DNA from: Providencia zhijiangensis
Lineage (GTDB): Bacteria > Pseudomonadota > Gammaproteobacteria > Enterobacterales > Enterobacteriaceae
Direction of reading: 5' to 3'
NCBI RefSeq assembly: GCF_030315915.2
Contig: NZ_CP135990.1
Location: 744,001-808,000 of the forward strand
DNA length: 64,000 bases
Shown here: piece after piece, positions 20,380 to 28,322 of the stretch
Layout: every line of letters begins with the position of its first letter
Numbering within the stretch: the first letter of the stretch is position 1
Program-made: the position numbers and the translations under genes
The notes under the pieces: model-generated
The model's database searches: none
Told to the model about the DNA's origin: nothing
What the model saw: the letters and a program-made list of their open reading frames with translations, nothing else

Positions 20380-21132
20380 TCAATATTCATCTTTTAATTG
20401 GCGTAATAATGTAAAAACTGCTCGTAATGATGGATTTGTCATATTAATGTTCAGTTTTTGTTGCAATTCAGGGTTTTCGCACTGTAAAAAAATGTTGATA
20501 TTTTTCTCAGTTTTCAATGTGCTAGGTACTGTTGCTTGCTGATTATTGCGCAAAGTTCTTACTTTTTCGGAATAATTCGTAATTGTCTCATTTTCAGGCC
20601 AAATATGATGAGCGAATTGTAAATTAGACTGCGTATATTCATGCGCACAGCAGATGAGAGTATCATCAGGAAGTGCTGCAATTTTTTGAATCGATTGATA
20701 CATTTGAGCGGGAGTACCCTCAAAGATCCGCCCACAACCGGCTGAAAATAATGTATCGCCACAAAATAGGTAAGGAGCTTGGTAAAAACCAATATGTCCA
20801 AGCGTGTGACCAGGGAGACCGATGACTTGAAAATTGAAGTCACCAATGGTGACGGAATCTCCATCGCACACCAACTCTGTAGCCCCTTTAACTAAAGTTT
20901 CTTGGGGGCCAAATACAGGGATTTTTGGATATTGGGCAATAATTTCTTTCACACCCTGTGTATGGTCGTTATGATGATGGGTGAGTAAAATTGCAACAGG
21001 GGTCAATTGGTTAGCCGTTAATATTGAGAGAACCGGCTCTGACTCAGCAGGGTCAACGATGATACACTGCTGGTTGTTTGCTAGTAGCCAAATGTAATTA
21101 TCATTTAACGCTGGTACTCGAATTAACTCCAT
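20380..21132 (-). CDS. gloB: hydroxyacylglutathione hydrolase (glyoxalase II)
   Basis: GloB hydrolyses S-lactoylglutathione to lactate and glutathione, the second step of methylglyoxal detoxification. I choose the ATG at 21132 (250 residues, MELIRVPALNDNYIW), preceded by GAGG; a TTG two codons earlier is less likely. The metallo-beta-lactamase metal motif THHHNDHTQG is at about 53-62. The later His and Asp ligands are in GLPGHTLGHIGFY and FCGDTLFSAGCGR. It is divergent from yafS across about 34 bases, so the two promoters must overlap. Confidence 0.96.
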   Translation of the reverse strand: MELIRVPALNDNYIWLLANNQQCIIVDPAESEPVLSILTANQLTPVAILLTHHHNDHTQGVKEIIAQYPKIPVFGPQETLVKGATELVCDGDSVTIGDFNFQVIGLPGHTLGHIGFYQAPYLFCGDTLFSAGCGRIFEGTPAQMYQSIQKIAALPDDTLICCAHEYTQSNLQFAHHIWPENETITNYSEKVRTLRNNQQATVPSTLKTEKNINIFLQCENPELQQKLNINMTNPSLRAVFTLLRQLKDEY

Positions 21133-21166
21133 AATCAACCTCGATCCGATTTTTAAGGGGAATGTT

Positions 21167-21892
21167 ATGAAACCTGCGCGTATTGAAGAAAAGATTCAAA
21201 TGCCCGCCAGTTGGTCTGATATTCCTTTTGGTGAACACTATCGCCAAGCCTTGGAAGCCCAGTTAGCGCCTTGGTGGCAAAAAATGTTTGGTTTTCACCT
21301 GCTTAAATTAGGTCATTTGAGTACAGAAATCCACACTAAAGAGTGCATGATCCCTCATCAATTCACGCTAGGTGAAGATCCTCACGTATTTGATGTCGCA
21401 GCAAATCCCGAAGCTCTGCCTTTTGCGGATAAGACTATTGATGCCTGTTTAATGCCCCATTTACTTGCCTATAGTCATGATCCGCATTGGATCTTGCGGG
21501 AAGTTGATCGGGTATTGATCGATGATGGTTGGCTGATTTTATCGGGGTTTAACCCATTTAGCCTAGCAGGAATGGCTAAATTAGTGCCTATTTTGCGTAA
21601 GCAGCAGCCTTACTGTAGTCGTTTTTTCCCTTCTCTCCGGGTATTTGATTGGCTAGGGTTGCTCAATTATGAGGTGCTATATCACCGAAACTGCCAAGTG
21701 CTTCCTTGGGTTTCATCGGAAAAACGGGTCAATAAACGTTGTGGTGGAATTGGCGTGATCAGCGTGATTGTTGCAAGAAAACGGACATATCCATTAACGC
21801 CAACGCCCCTGAAATTTAAGCAGCCTAAGGTGAAAATTTCAACAGCGTTGGGTGCAACGAAAGAAATCAGTAAATCGAAGCAACTTCGTTAA
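21167..21892 (+). CDS. yafS: YafS-type SAM-dependent methyltransferase
   Basis: This is a predicted class I methyltransferase of 241 residues. The motif I region is unusual (DPHVFDVAANPEALPFADKTIDACLMPHLLAYSHDP). The post-motif segment HWILREVDRVLIDDGWLILSGFNPFSLAG is typical of methyltransferase type 11 proteins. The glycine-rich motif I is largely absent, so catalytic activity cannot be assumed. The position between gloB and rnhA is conserved in Enterobacterales, and the gene is divergent from gloB. Substrate unknown. Confidence 0.85.
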   Translation: MKPARIEEKIQMPASWSDIPFGEHYRQALEAQLAPWWQKMFGFHLLKLGHLSTEIHTKECMIPHQFTLGEDPHVFDVAANPEALPFADKTIDACLMPHLLAYSHDPHWILREVDRVLIDDGWLILSGFNPFSLAGMAKLVPILRKQQPYCSRFFPSLRVFDWLGLLNYEVLYHRNCQVLPWVSSEKRVNKRCGGIGVISVIVARKRTYPLTPTPLKFKQPKVKISTALGATKEISKSKQLR

Positions 21893-21904
21893 GTCTGAAC
21901 CTGA

Positions 21905-22375
21905 CTATTCTTGATTAGGCTGGTAGCCTGTATCTTCTTTTGTTGGCGCATTGGCCGCGGCGCGAGCTAATTCATCACACTTTTCATTCTCCGCATGCCC
22001 CGCATGACCTTTTACCCAGCGCCAATCGATAGTATGGCGCGTAATTGCTTGGTCGAGACGCTTCCAAAGATCCACATTGACCACTGGCGATTTATCCGCT
22101 TTTTTCCATTGGCGACGCTTCCAGTTATGGATCCATTGAGTGATCCCTTGACGTACATATTGGCTATCGGTGGTCAGGATAATATCGCAAGGTCGGGTAA
22201 GTGACTCTAAAGCAACGATTGCCGCGAGTAATTCCATGCGATTATTGGTGGTGAGGAAAAAACCATCACTGAGTGTTTTCTCATGTTGCTGATAACGAAG
22301 TACGATACCGTATCCGCCGGGTCCTGGGTTACCTAAACAAGACCCATCAGTGAAAATGTCTACCTGCTTTGTCAT
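21905..22375 (-). CDS. rnhA: ribonuclease HI
   Basis: RNase HI degrades the RNA strand of RNA:DNA hybrids. The 156-residue protein has the catalytic acidic residues in [16 protein letters not shown] (Asp about 10), RMELLAA (Glu about 48), TTDSQYV (Asp about 70) and NEKCDELAR (Asp about 134). It is divergent from dnaQ with about 54 bases between start codons. That is the same overlapping-promoter arrangement as in E. coli. Confidence 0.98.
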   Translation of the reverse strand: MTKQVDIFTDGSCLGNPGPGGYGIVLRYQQHEKTLSDGFFLTTNNRMELLAAIVALESLTRPCDIILTTDSQYVRQGITQWIHNWKRRQWKKADKSPVVNVDLWKRLDQAITRHTIDWRWVKGHAGHAENEKCDELARAAANAPTKEDTGYQPNQE

Positions 22376-22429
22376 TTCTGTTACACTCTTCCTTATTCAT
22401 CAACTTCTAGTTTGACACAAAAAAACATT

Positions 22430-23191
22430 ATGAGCACGGCGATAACCCGACAAATTGTCCTCGATACTGAAACCACAGGTATGAACAAGCTTGGTGTTCA
22501 TTATGAAGGGCACAATATCATTGAAATTGGTGCTGTAGAGGTGATTAATCGCCGCTTAACAGGACGCAATTTCCATGTGTACATCAAACCAGACCGTCTC
22601 GTTGACCCAGAAGCTTTTGAAGTCCACGGAATCAGTGATGAATTTTTGCAAGACAAACCGGTATTTGCCGATATAGCCGATGAATTTATCGAATTTATTC
22701 GCGGTGCAGAACTCGTCATTCACAATGCGCCCTTCGATATCGGTTTTATGGACTACGAGTTTCGTAAGCTCAACAGAGGCATTCCTCCAACTTCCGAATT
22801 CTGCAGCATTACCGATAGCTTAGTATTAGCTCGCAAGATTTTCCCCGGTAAACGTAATAACTTAGACGCCTTATGTGATAGATACCTTATCGATAACTCC
22901 AAGCGAACATTGCACGGCGCTTTACTCGATGCTGAGATCCTCTCTGACGTCTACTTAGCGATGACAGGGGGGCAGACCTCTCTTGCATTTTCAATGGAAT
23001 CTGAATCCAGCAATACAGAGCAAGCCAATGAAATTCAACGTATTGAGCGTCCAGTCAGTGGATTAAAAATTATTTATGCTTCTGATGAAGAAATTGCAGA
23101 GCATGAAGCCCGCTTAGATATCGTGGATAAAAAAGGGGGAAAACCCTGTTTATGGCGGCAAACTGAGCAAGATGACGAAACTCTTCATTAA
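22430..23191 (+). CDS. dnaQ: DNA polymerase III epsilon subunit (proofreading exonuclease)
   Basis: Epsilon is the 3'-5' proofreading exonuclease of the replicative polymerase core. I place the start at the ATG at 22430 (MSTAITRQIVLDTETTGMN, 253 residues); an upstream start at 22412 adds six unconserved residues. The exonuclease motifs are complete: DTETTGM (Exo I), HNAPFDIGFMDYE (Exo II) and HGALLDAEI (Exo III). A C-terminal alpha-binding tail follows after about residue 187. It is followed by tRNA-Asp, as in E. coli. Confidence 0.98.
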   Translation: MSTAITRQIVLDTETTGMNKLGVHYEGHNIIEIGAVEVINRRLTGRNFHVYIKPDRLVDPEAFEVHGISDEFLQDKPVFADIADEFIEFIRGAELVIHNAPFDIGFMDYEFRKLNRGIPPTSEFCSITDSLVLARKIFPGKRNNLDALCDRYLIDNSKRTLHGALLDAEILSDVYLAMTGGQTSLAFSMESESSNTEQANEIQRIERPVSGLKIIYASDEEIAEHEARLDIVDKKGGKPCLWRQTEQDDETLH

Positions 23192-23258
23192 GGGCGACAG
23201 TTTTGTGATCTAATAAGGCTAAAAACTGCTCAACCGTACGATTTTTCAAGAAAAAGAG

Positions 23259-23287
23259 TTGACTGTCATATCAAGTATTCGTAATAT
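23259..23287 (+). promoter_or_regulatory. promoter of tRNA-Asp
   Basis: A -35 TTGACT (23259-23264) and a -10 TAATAT (23282-23287) are separated by exactly 17 bases. A GC-containing discriminator follows, typical of stable RNA promoters. The tRNA begins about 26 bases downstream of the -10 box. Confidence 0.8.
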
Positions 23288-23313
23288 GCTTGCCGTTCCC
23301 AGTAGGGAACTTC

Positions 23314-23390
23314 GGAGCGGTAGTTCAGTTGGTTAGAATACCTGCCTGTCACGCAGGGGGTCGCGGGTTCGAGTCCCGTCCGTTCCGCCA
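23314..23390 (+). tRNA. aspV: tRNA-Asp (anticodon GTC)
   Basis: The 77-base gene has acceptor strands GGAGCGG / CCGTTCC, a D-arm with GTTCAGTTGGTTAGA, an anticodon arm CCTGCCTGTCACGCAGG with GTC, a T-loop GGGTTCGAGTCCC and an encoded CCA. It sits right after dnaQ, the aspV position of E. coli, where islands often insert. I saw no second copy of its 3' end in the window and no integrase, so a current tRNA-integrated element is not shown. The symbol is assigned by position. Confidence 0.97.
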
Positions 23391-23396
23391 TATTGC

Positions 23397-23435
23397 AACG
23401 CCATGCTATTGATTAGCATGGCGTTTTTGTTTTTG
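23397..23435 (+). terminator. terminator of tRNA-Asp
   Basis: A perfect 12-bp stem (AACGCCATGCTA / TAGCATGGCGTT) with a five-base loop ends in a T-rich tract. Confidence 0.9.
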
Positions 23436-23552
23436 AGGTTATTATGGTATGCCATCCAGTATGCCATTTTATTTTGGTTCTCCTTCAATTGCATTAGTGA
23501 GTATTGGACGCAATACAGGTATATAGTGAACTCTAATTAAGATGGACAATAA

Positions 23553-23576
23553 TGAAGGTGAGGTTACCCACCTTCA
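23553..23576 (-). terminator. hairpin downstream of the three-gene envelope operon
   Basis: TGAAGGTG pairs with CACCTTCA across an eight-base loop, 21 bases after the 23598 stop on the minus strand. The T-run is weak. Confidence 0.45.
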
Positions 23577-23597
23577 ATTATTATTTTATCATGAGTG

Positions 23598-23960
23598 CTA
23601 ATTCTTAGTCATGCACTCAAATATCCCCAATGTGTTTATGTTCGTGGTACTAACCCATCCGAGTTTAGCTGATTCAGGTAAATCATCAAAAAGTGTTATG
23701 GCATGGTAGAGTTGTACCCATTGTTCATCAGCTGTTCGTTTAGCGACCCAGAATTGTTCTTTTCCTGATGTGGGCTGATAGTTGATAGACTTGGAAGCTC
23801 TATCGGGTTGATCATAAACCTGAAGCGTATTGGCAGGAGATGAGCTGAACTCAACACAATCTCGATAGGCTGGCTTAGGTTGTTTGCCGAAATAAATCCC
23901 CAATGTGACGATTGCGATAATTCCCACAAAAGGAAGGCTATTTAATGTGCGATTTTTCAT
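23598..23960 (-). CDS. hypothetical membrane-anchored or secreted protein
   Basis: I do not recognise this 120-residue protein. An N-terminal hydrophobic segment (about residues 9-24, LPFVGIIAIVTLGIYF) could be an anchor or signal. The rest is soluble, with the segment YDQPDRASKSINYQPTSGKEQFWVAKRTADEQWVQLYH that is reminiscent of bacterial SH3-like domains. That resemblance is weak. GGAGG precedes the ATG. Its start overlaps the upstream gene stop by 4 bases, so it is the last gene of a coupled three-gene operon just downstream of tRNA-Asp. Confidence 0.7.
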   Translation of the reverse strand: MKNRTLNSLPFVGIIAIVTLGIYFGKQPKPAYRDCVEFSSSPANTLQVYDQPDRASKSINYQPTSGKEQFWVAKRTADEQWVQLYHAITLFDDLPESAKLGWVSTTNINTLGIFECMTKN

Positions 23961-24349
23961 TGAAAGATAACCTCCACATGGTCAATGTGTTTTCCTTGAC
24001 TGTAAGCATCCAGCCACACTTTTTTGTTAATACGGGATAAGCGGTAATAGGTATCGAGAGGGCCGTCTTCACAATCGCCAGTTGATGTACTAAATAGTTG
24101 GTTGGTTTGACTATCAATCACTTCGGCAATTACGAAGGCACATTTAGCGCCCAGATTCACTGTGCTCGTGACGACATAACGTCCCTCGAGGTAATCATCA
24201 ACACGACAATCCTTATCGGCAATCGCTTGGTTATTACACATTGGTGTAAAACCACTTTTATCGATGGCGGTATCAAATACATTCGTGTTAAAGGCGCTCG
24301 CGGTAAAATTGAGGCAAAACACCATGAAAATAAATACGTATTTAGTCAT
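23957..24349 (-). CDS. hypothetical exported protein
   Basis: This 130-residue protein is not recognised. It has a clear signal peptide (YVFIFMVFCLNFTASAF, cleavage around residue 19). The mature part has four or five Cys residues (MCNNQ, DCRV, KCAF, GDCED), suggesting periplasmic disulfides. GAGGATA precedes the ATG. The start overlaps the upstream membrane-protein gene by 8 bases and the stop overlaps the next gene by 4. The three products therefore probably act together in the envelope. Confidence 0.75.
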   Translation of the reverse strand: MTKYVFIFMVFCLNFTASAFNTNVFDTAIDKSGFTPMCNNQAIADKDCRVDDYLEGRYVVTSTVNLGAKCAFVIAEVIDSQTNQLFSTSTGDCEDGPLDTYYRLSRINKKVWLDAYSQGKHIDHVEVIFQ

Positions 24350-25205
24350 GATTTATCCTCATTGTTGAACCGTCTTTCTGATGATTGTTTTTCTGATAGG
24401 TGAGTCGACCTAATGTGATTGCAATAGCCAGTTCGATAAAAAATAGCAGGAATAATCCGAACATATTTAATCGGTTAGGCAATAGAACGTTAAGGAGTAC
24501 CAGTAGCGCTAAGATAACAAGGGAAATGATTGTTGACAGGGTTATCCTGAGTTTCCGAGAACGCGTTGCCGTGTATTGTTGTAGGAAGCCATACCCCCAA
24601 TACCCCACATAACCTGCGATAGTACCCGCTAGAATCACCATGATATTGAGATTGATTTGGTTGCCAATGCCTATCGCTAAGGCATTCATAATGACAAGGT
24701 ATAGCGCTAAGAATGTCATTAAACGGAAAATAGGATGCGGGTATTGAAATGGATGGGATACATTTTTAACGGTATGGATATAGACAATAACGCCAGCGCT
24801 CAGTCCGATAAGGCAGGCGAAAAGAAGGAAAATAAAAAAGTATTCATAAAGTATAAAAATTAAAGCATGGTCAAAAACCATAAAAGGAATAATCCCTATG
24901 AGCAATAAGTAGATAACACATAAAGAGGCGATGAAAGCGAAGACAAATGCCAAAATTTTTCGCGTTAGCATTAAACGGAAAGGGATACCCATAAACCCAT
25001 AAATGATCCACAACAATATTTGAGAAATCAAGAGTGGAGCTAACATCGCGATAAGGTAATACAGTAGATACATTAAGGGCTTACCAATAAATGGGTCGAT
25101 ATTATAGTGATTGGCGATGATGACTGTAAAACCGAATACTAGCACTAAGCTAATGATGAAAAAAATTCGTTCAACACCTAAACGAATATGATTAATTGAA
25201 TTCAT
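24342..25205 (-). CDS. polytopic inner-membrane protein, unknown function
   Basis: This 287-residue protein has about eight predicted transmembrane segments spread over its full length and a short polar C-terminal tail (YQKNNHQKDGSTMRINHD). No transporter or enzyme motif stands out. GAGG lies just before the ATG. It is the first gene of the overlapping operon that continues with an exported Cys-containing protein and a third small envelope protein. I see no strong terminator between it and the Tia-like gene upstream other than the one at 25281-25307. Confidence 0.75.
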   Translation of the reverse strand: MNSINHIRLGVERIFFIISLVLVFGFTVIIANHYNIDPFIGKPLMYLLYYLIAMLAPLLISQILLWIIYGFMGIPFRLMLTRKILAFVFAFIASLCVIYLLLIGIIPFMVFDHALIFILYEYFFIFLLFACLIGLSAGVIVYIHTVKNVSHPFQYPHPIFRLMTFLALYLVIMNALAIGIGNQINLNIMVILAGTIAGYVGYWGYGFLQQYTATRSRKLRITLSTIISLVILALLVLLNVLLPNRLNMFGLFLLFFIELAIAITLGRLTYQKNNHQKDGSTMRINHD

Positions 25206-25274
25206 TTTTACCTCTTTTTATTACAATTTTTTTGTGGTTGAAATTTAACCGTGGTTATTTTTTTGTTTAATCAA

Positions 25275-25307
25275 TAAAATAGCCAACATCAAAAAGGCAT
25301 GTTGGCT
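25275..25307 (-). terminator. rho-independent terminator of the Tia-like gene
   Basis: A 9-bp stem (AGCCAACAT / ATGTTGGCT) with a nine-base loop runs into an ATTTTATT tract on the minus strand, 40 bases after the outer-membrane protein stop. Confidence 0.7.
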
Positions 25308-25347
25308 AGGTAAGTTGAGGGTAATCTTTAAGGCTGAATGACAGAGA

Positions 25348-26082
25348 TTAGAAACGGTAAGTCAGACCAAGCATGATATCGTTGGCCTTCACTTTGATTT
25401 TTGACGTATTTTCCCCATCACCCACCGCTGTCGTGATGTCGGCTTTTCCGGCATCTAAATAGCGATAACTCAGCCCCATATCCCAATCGTCATTGAGGGC
25501 ATAGTTCACCCCCGCACCGACACTCCAGGCAAAGTTATTGGCGGTATGCGTGTGAGTATCATGCAAAGAGAGCCCTGGAGTATAAGCATCAGCGCGGGTG
25601 GTTTTAAAATCCACGGCCGCATAGCCTAGCCCAACAGAGATATACGGCGTGAAATTTGAGCTATTTTTAATGTCGTAGTACCCATTGACCATTAACGTAT
25701 TGAGTTTGATTTGGTTTTTAATATCACGAGTTTGATGTACGCCATTACGCACACGGTCGCGGATGTTGTAGGTTGAATTCACTTTATCACGCGCCATAAA
25801 TTCCAATTCAGCGCGAACAGGGATATCAAACTGATTGGAAAAGTCATAACCCAACGCAAGTCCACCGCCAAATACGCCAGTACGATGGCTATCTCCATTT
25901 TTGGTACCATTATCACCGGCATCAGCATAGCCGCTGTAGACAAACTGCTGGCCAGACATTTGCACAATGGATGCGCCCATTTTACCCGTGACATAAATTC
26001 CCGTTTTACCGTCATCCGTATTCGCGAATGCCGGTAATGAAATGCACCCCATCAGGGCGGAAACAATAAACGCTTTTTTCAT
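25348..26082 (-). CDS. Tia/Hek/PagN-like outer-membrane beta-barrel protein
   Basis: This is an outer-membrane protein of 244 residues from the ATG at 26082, preceded by AAGGA. It has a signal peptide (MKKAFIVSALMGCISLPAFA), then amphipathic beta strands of an eight-stranded barrel with long loops. It ends in the C-terminal signature YRF expected for BAM insertion. The pattern GIYVTGKMGASIV, GYDFSNQFDIPVRAELEFMARDK, NTLMVNGYYDIKN and SYRYLDAG...NDIMLGLTYRF resembles the Tia, Hek and PagN invasins from memory. Adhesion or invasion is an inference. Tandem operator-like repeats lie upstream. Confidence 0.85.
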   Translation of the reverse strand: MKKAFIVSALMGCISLPAFANTDDGKTGIYVTGKMGASIVQMSGQQFVYSGYADAGDNGTKNGDSHRTGVFGGGLALGYDFSNQFDIPVRAELEFMARDKVNSTYNIRDRVRNGVHQTRDIKNQIKLNTLMVNGYYDIKNSSNFTPYISVGLGYAAVDFKTTRADAYTPGLSLHDTHTHTANNFAWSVGAGVNYALNDDWDMGLSYRYLDAGKADITTAVGDGENTSKIKVKANDIMLGLTYRF

Positions 26083-26233
26083 GATTGATTTCCTTTTAAT
26101 CAATATCACATTAAGTATGGTTGAATCGCGTTATATCAGTGGAAGGCATGAAAGATTTGACTCAATCACCTTAATATCACTGACATAAAGATAATTTAGC
26201 GTGAGATAGTTTAACTTAATCGATCTGTTTTAC

Positions 26234-26309
26234 CTATCAATAATTGAAATACGATCGGTAATATCGATCGTATCTATCAATAAACGGTTATCGATCGGCG
26301 TAATCGATC
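26234..26309. promoter_or_regulatory. tandem operator-like repeats upstream of the Tia-like gene
   Basis: Two 36-base units at 26234-26269 and 26274-26309 share the frame CTATCAATAA, eight variable bases, CGATCGG, six bases, CGATC, with a 40-base period. Extra GATC-containing sites lie just beside them (26220-26225). The period is close to four helical turns, so a protein binding both would sit on one DNA face. The repeats lie about 150-230 bases before the outer-membrane protein start. Confidence 0.55.
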
Positions 26310-26464
26310 AACTGTTGTTTCGGTGCTTAAATAAGAAAAAGAGTTGATGAGAAAGTGAGTCAAAATGGAAGGGAATAAAATGATGTTTAAAGAATGCTCT
26401 CCTTTCTTGAATAGGTTGGTATGCTCGATATTATCAAGTACCAAAATACGGGATAAGTCTTTAT

Positions 26465-26476
26465 GTTAGCGCTAAC
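26465..26476. repeat. 12-bp palindrome GTTAGCGCTAAC
   Basis: A perfect palindrome lies next to the stop codon of the small gene at 26480-26668. It could be an operator for a dimeric regulator or simple chance. The remaining 26310-26464 holds no recognisable gene. Confidence 0.4.
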
Positions 26477-26479
26477 GCT

Positions 26480-26668
26480 TTATAAGCAACGCCGTTTACT
26501 CATGTTATAGATATGAAAACCGAACTCCGTTAAGAGCCAATGGTTTAATGTATGCCAGTGGATTAAGCCTTTTTTCTCCAGCGAGTTGAGCGTCCTTTTG
26601 TTGCTGAGTGAGCCATAATTGAGTTTCACATTACTCAAGGTTTTTAGCTGCCGTTCTGATAATTTCAT
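26480..26668 (-). CDS. small hypothetical protein, possible winged-helix fold
   Basis: A 62-residue protein is predicted from the ATG at 26668 (MKLSERQLKTLSNVKLNYG). GTG and TTG starts further upstream would add three to seven residues, and no clear Shine-Dalgarno sequence separates them. The pattern LSNKRTLNSLEKKGLIHWHTLNHWLLTEFGFHIYN looks like the recognition helix and wing of a small winged-helix protein. That is only a guess. It lies downstream of the DUF932 gene on the same strand, as small genes often do in such islands. Confidence 0.55.
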   Translation of the reverse strand: MKLSERQLKTLSNVKLNYGSLSNKRTLNSLEKKGLIHWHTLNHWLLTEFGFHIYNMSKRRCL

Positions 26669-26709
26669 CGCGTTCACCGTAAGATCCAATTATTTAACGT
26701 ATGCTGTGG

Positions 26710-27546
26710 CTATAGTTGTTCGCGTCCAGCAAAATGAGCATGCATTTGTTCTGTCAGTACCCACAACGCTTTATTAAGCTTAATATCCCCATCAATTCCA
26801 TTCACTGAACGCGTGCGAGCGCGTTTACCTTTTGCAGTCCTGCCTGATAATCCTCCCTTGATTAAATTTTCCTGTAATCGTTGGTACACTGTCCAAAGAT
26901 CGTCTTTCTTATCCTCAAAACGGCGAGGTTGTAAGACTTGAGCTTCAGTTATTGGTTGATGTTCCTCACCAAAGCGATAGGTTAAAGCCGCATGCGCCAA
27001 GGCCTGTTGTGCTGGTGGCGGTAATAGTAAGGACTGCATTTGCTCACGTTTTTCAGCGATAGCATCAAACGTATCTAACACTTCGTAAGCCCCTTCAATC
27101 ACTTTATCGACGACATTACCTTTATGGGGAACTCTGACCTCCCCAAAGGTATCGCCACAAACCAGCCCATTTTGACAAACATAGCGAAAAAAGCCCGGTA
27201 ACATTTGATAACTGCTTGAACCATCATGGCTATTAAGTAAGATGATTTCAGGCACTTGGCTACCCGTAATTTGGTCATGACGTCGGAGCCGTAACATATG
27301 CTTAGTATGATCACGACGGCTGTCATCTCGCACACGAGTTTGGCATGCAAAGAACGGATAAAAACCTTCTTTTTGCAAGCTATCCAATAAGGTAATCGTA
27401 GGAATATACGTGTACTTTTCGCTACGAGATTCATGCTTTTCTTCAGAGAACACACTGGGTACTGTGCGAAATAACTCTTCGAGAGTTAACGGGCGGTCAC
27501 GGCGAATGCTATTCGCCGCACCAAAGCGAGAAGCTAAACGAGACAT
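26710..27546 (-). CDS. DUF932 (YfjQ/YafZ-like) island protein
   Basis: This is a 278-residue cytoplasmic protein from the ATG at 27546, which follows an AGGAGG Shine-Dalgarno sequence; that decides the start against an upstream TTG. The blocks DDSRRDHTKHMLRLRRHD, EIILLNSHDGSSSYQMLPGFFRYVCQNGLVCG and EVRVPHKGN are typical of the DUF932 family, found in plasmids and in CP4-like islands as YfjQ and YafZ. Function unknown. Next to ArdB-type and YfjP-type genes, it fits the standard cargo order of those islands. Confidence 0.88.
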   Translation of the reverse strand: MSRLASRFGAANSIRRDRPLTLEELFRTVPSVFSEEKHESRSEKYTYIPTITLLDSLQKEGFYPFFACQTRVRDDSRRDHTKHMLRLRRHDQITGSQVPEIILLNSHDGSSSYQMLPGFFRYVCQNGLVCGDTFGEVRVPHKGNVVDKVIEGAYEVLDTFDAIAEKREQMQSLLLPPPAQQALAHAALTYRFGEEHQPITEAQVLQPRRFEDKKDDLWTVYQRLQENLIKGGLSGRTAKGKRARTRSVNGIDGDIKLNKALWVLTEQMHAHFAGREQL

Positions 27547-27647
27547 AGGGGGCCTCCTCAGTGATAACACTGATAAATTAAAATAAGATAAAGGAAATAA
27601 GTGAGGTGATAAGCTGGTGGACGCTGTATTAAAGCGTTATCAATAAC

Positions 27648-28082
27648 TTAGTCAATTAGGTGAAAGATTTGTGCTTGCTCGGGATGTTGCATCGCATAGT
27701 CACGAAGTTGGTAAAAATACTCCACCAGCACAGGGCTTTCGGTTTTAAATGACCAGATGCTATACACCAGTAAACAGACAGCAATACCGGCTGCTTCAGG
27801 GCTTAACTCAGCTTCATTTCCGTTATGCGGGTTAAACATTTGCAGGGAGGTTTCGAGCATATCAGGCCAGATAAATGCGCCGCCATTAGACAGCATACTG
27901 AACTCCCAGAAAGCACCTTGATAGCGATTACAAAGCTTCGCCATCATGTTAAAGATATCGCCTTCAATACGTTGCCAGTCTGGCACAGTACCAAAGTAAA
28001 AACGCCAGAAGGTACTACGACCACGGGAATTGACGAGGTTGGTTTTGATAACCGTTGATTCTTGCTCTTGTAAAGTAAACAT
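27648..28082 (-). CDS. ArdB/KlcA-type antirestriction protein, copy 1
   Basis: ArdB/KlcA proteins block type I restriction enzymes in vivo without mimicking DNA. From the ATG at 28082 (preceded by TTGGAG) the product has 144 residues. The family signature runs RFYFGTVPDWQRIEGDIFNMMAKLCNRY, then WEFSMLSNGGAFIWPD, then FNPHNGNEAELSPEAAGIAVCLLVYS and YQLRDYAMQHPE. It is a clear paralogue of the gene at 28323-28748 with the same strand and style. An upstream extension to 28187 lacks a ribosome-binding site. Confidence 0.9.
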   Translation of the reverse strand: MFTLQEQESTVIKTNLVNSRGRSTFWRFYFGTVPDWQRIEGDIFNMMAKLCNRYQGAFWEFSMLSNGGAFIWPDMLETSLQMFNPHNGNEAELSPEAAGIAVCLLVYSIWSFKTESPVLVEYFYQLRDYAMQHPEQAQIFHLID

Positions 28083-28322
28083 AATAGAACTCCAATTCAG
28101 TCGATATTGATAGACAGTAATAAGCAAAAAAGCCCTACACCTTGCGGTGCAGAGCTTTCTAGAAATGATAGGTATATTGAGTATCATTTTTAGTGACTCA
28201 TTCTGATGATTGATTCACTAAAATAATATAGATATAAAAATAAATGTAAGTTAATTAATGGGTTAGTCTGATGATGCTTTTATAATGAATCAGATAATAC
28301 GAAGGCGTAAATAAGGACGTGG

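Noticed and set aside
26234..26309. CRISPR array reading of the tandem repeats near 26.2 kb
   Set aside because: There are only two units, the conserved parts are interrupted, and there are no spacers of uniform unique sequence or cas genes.
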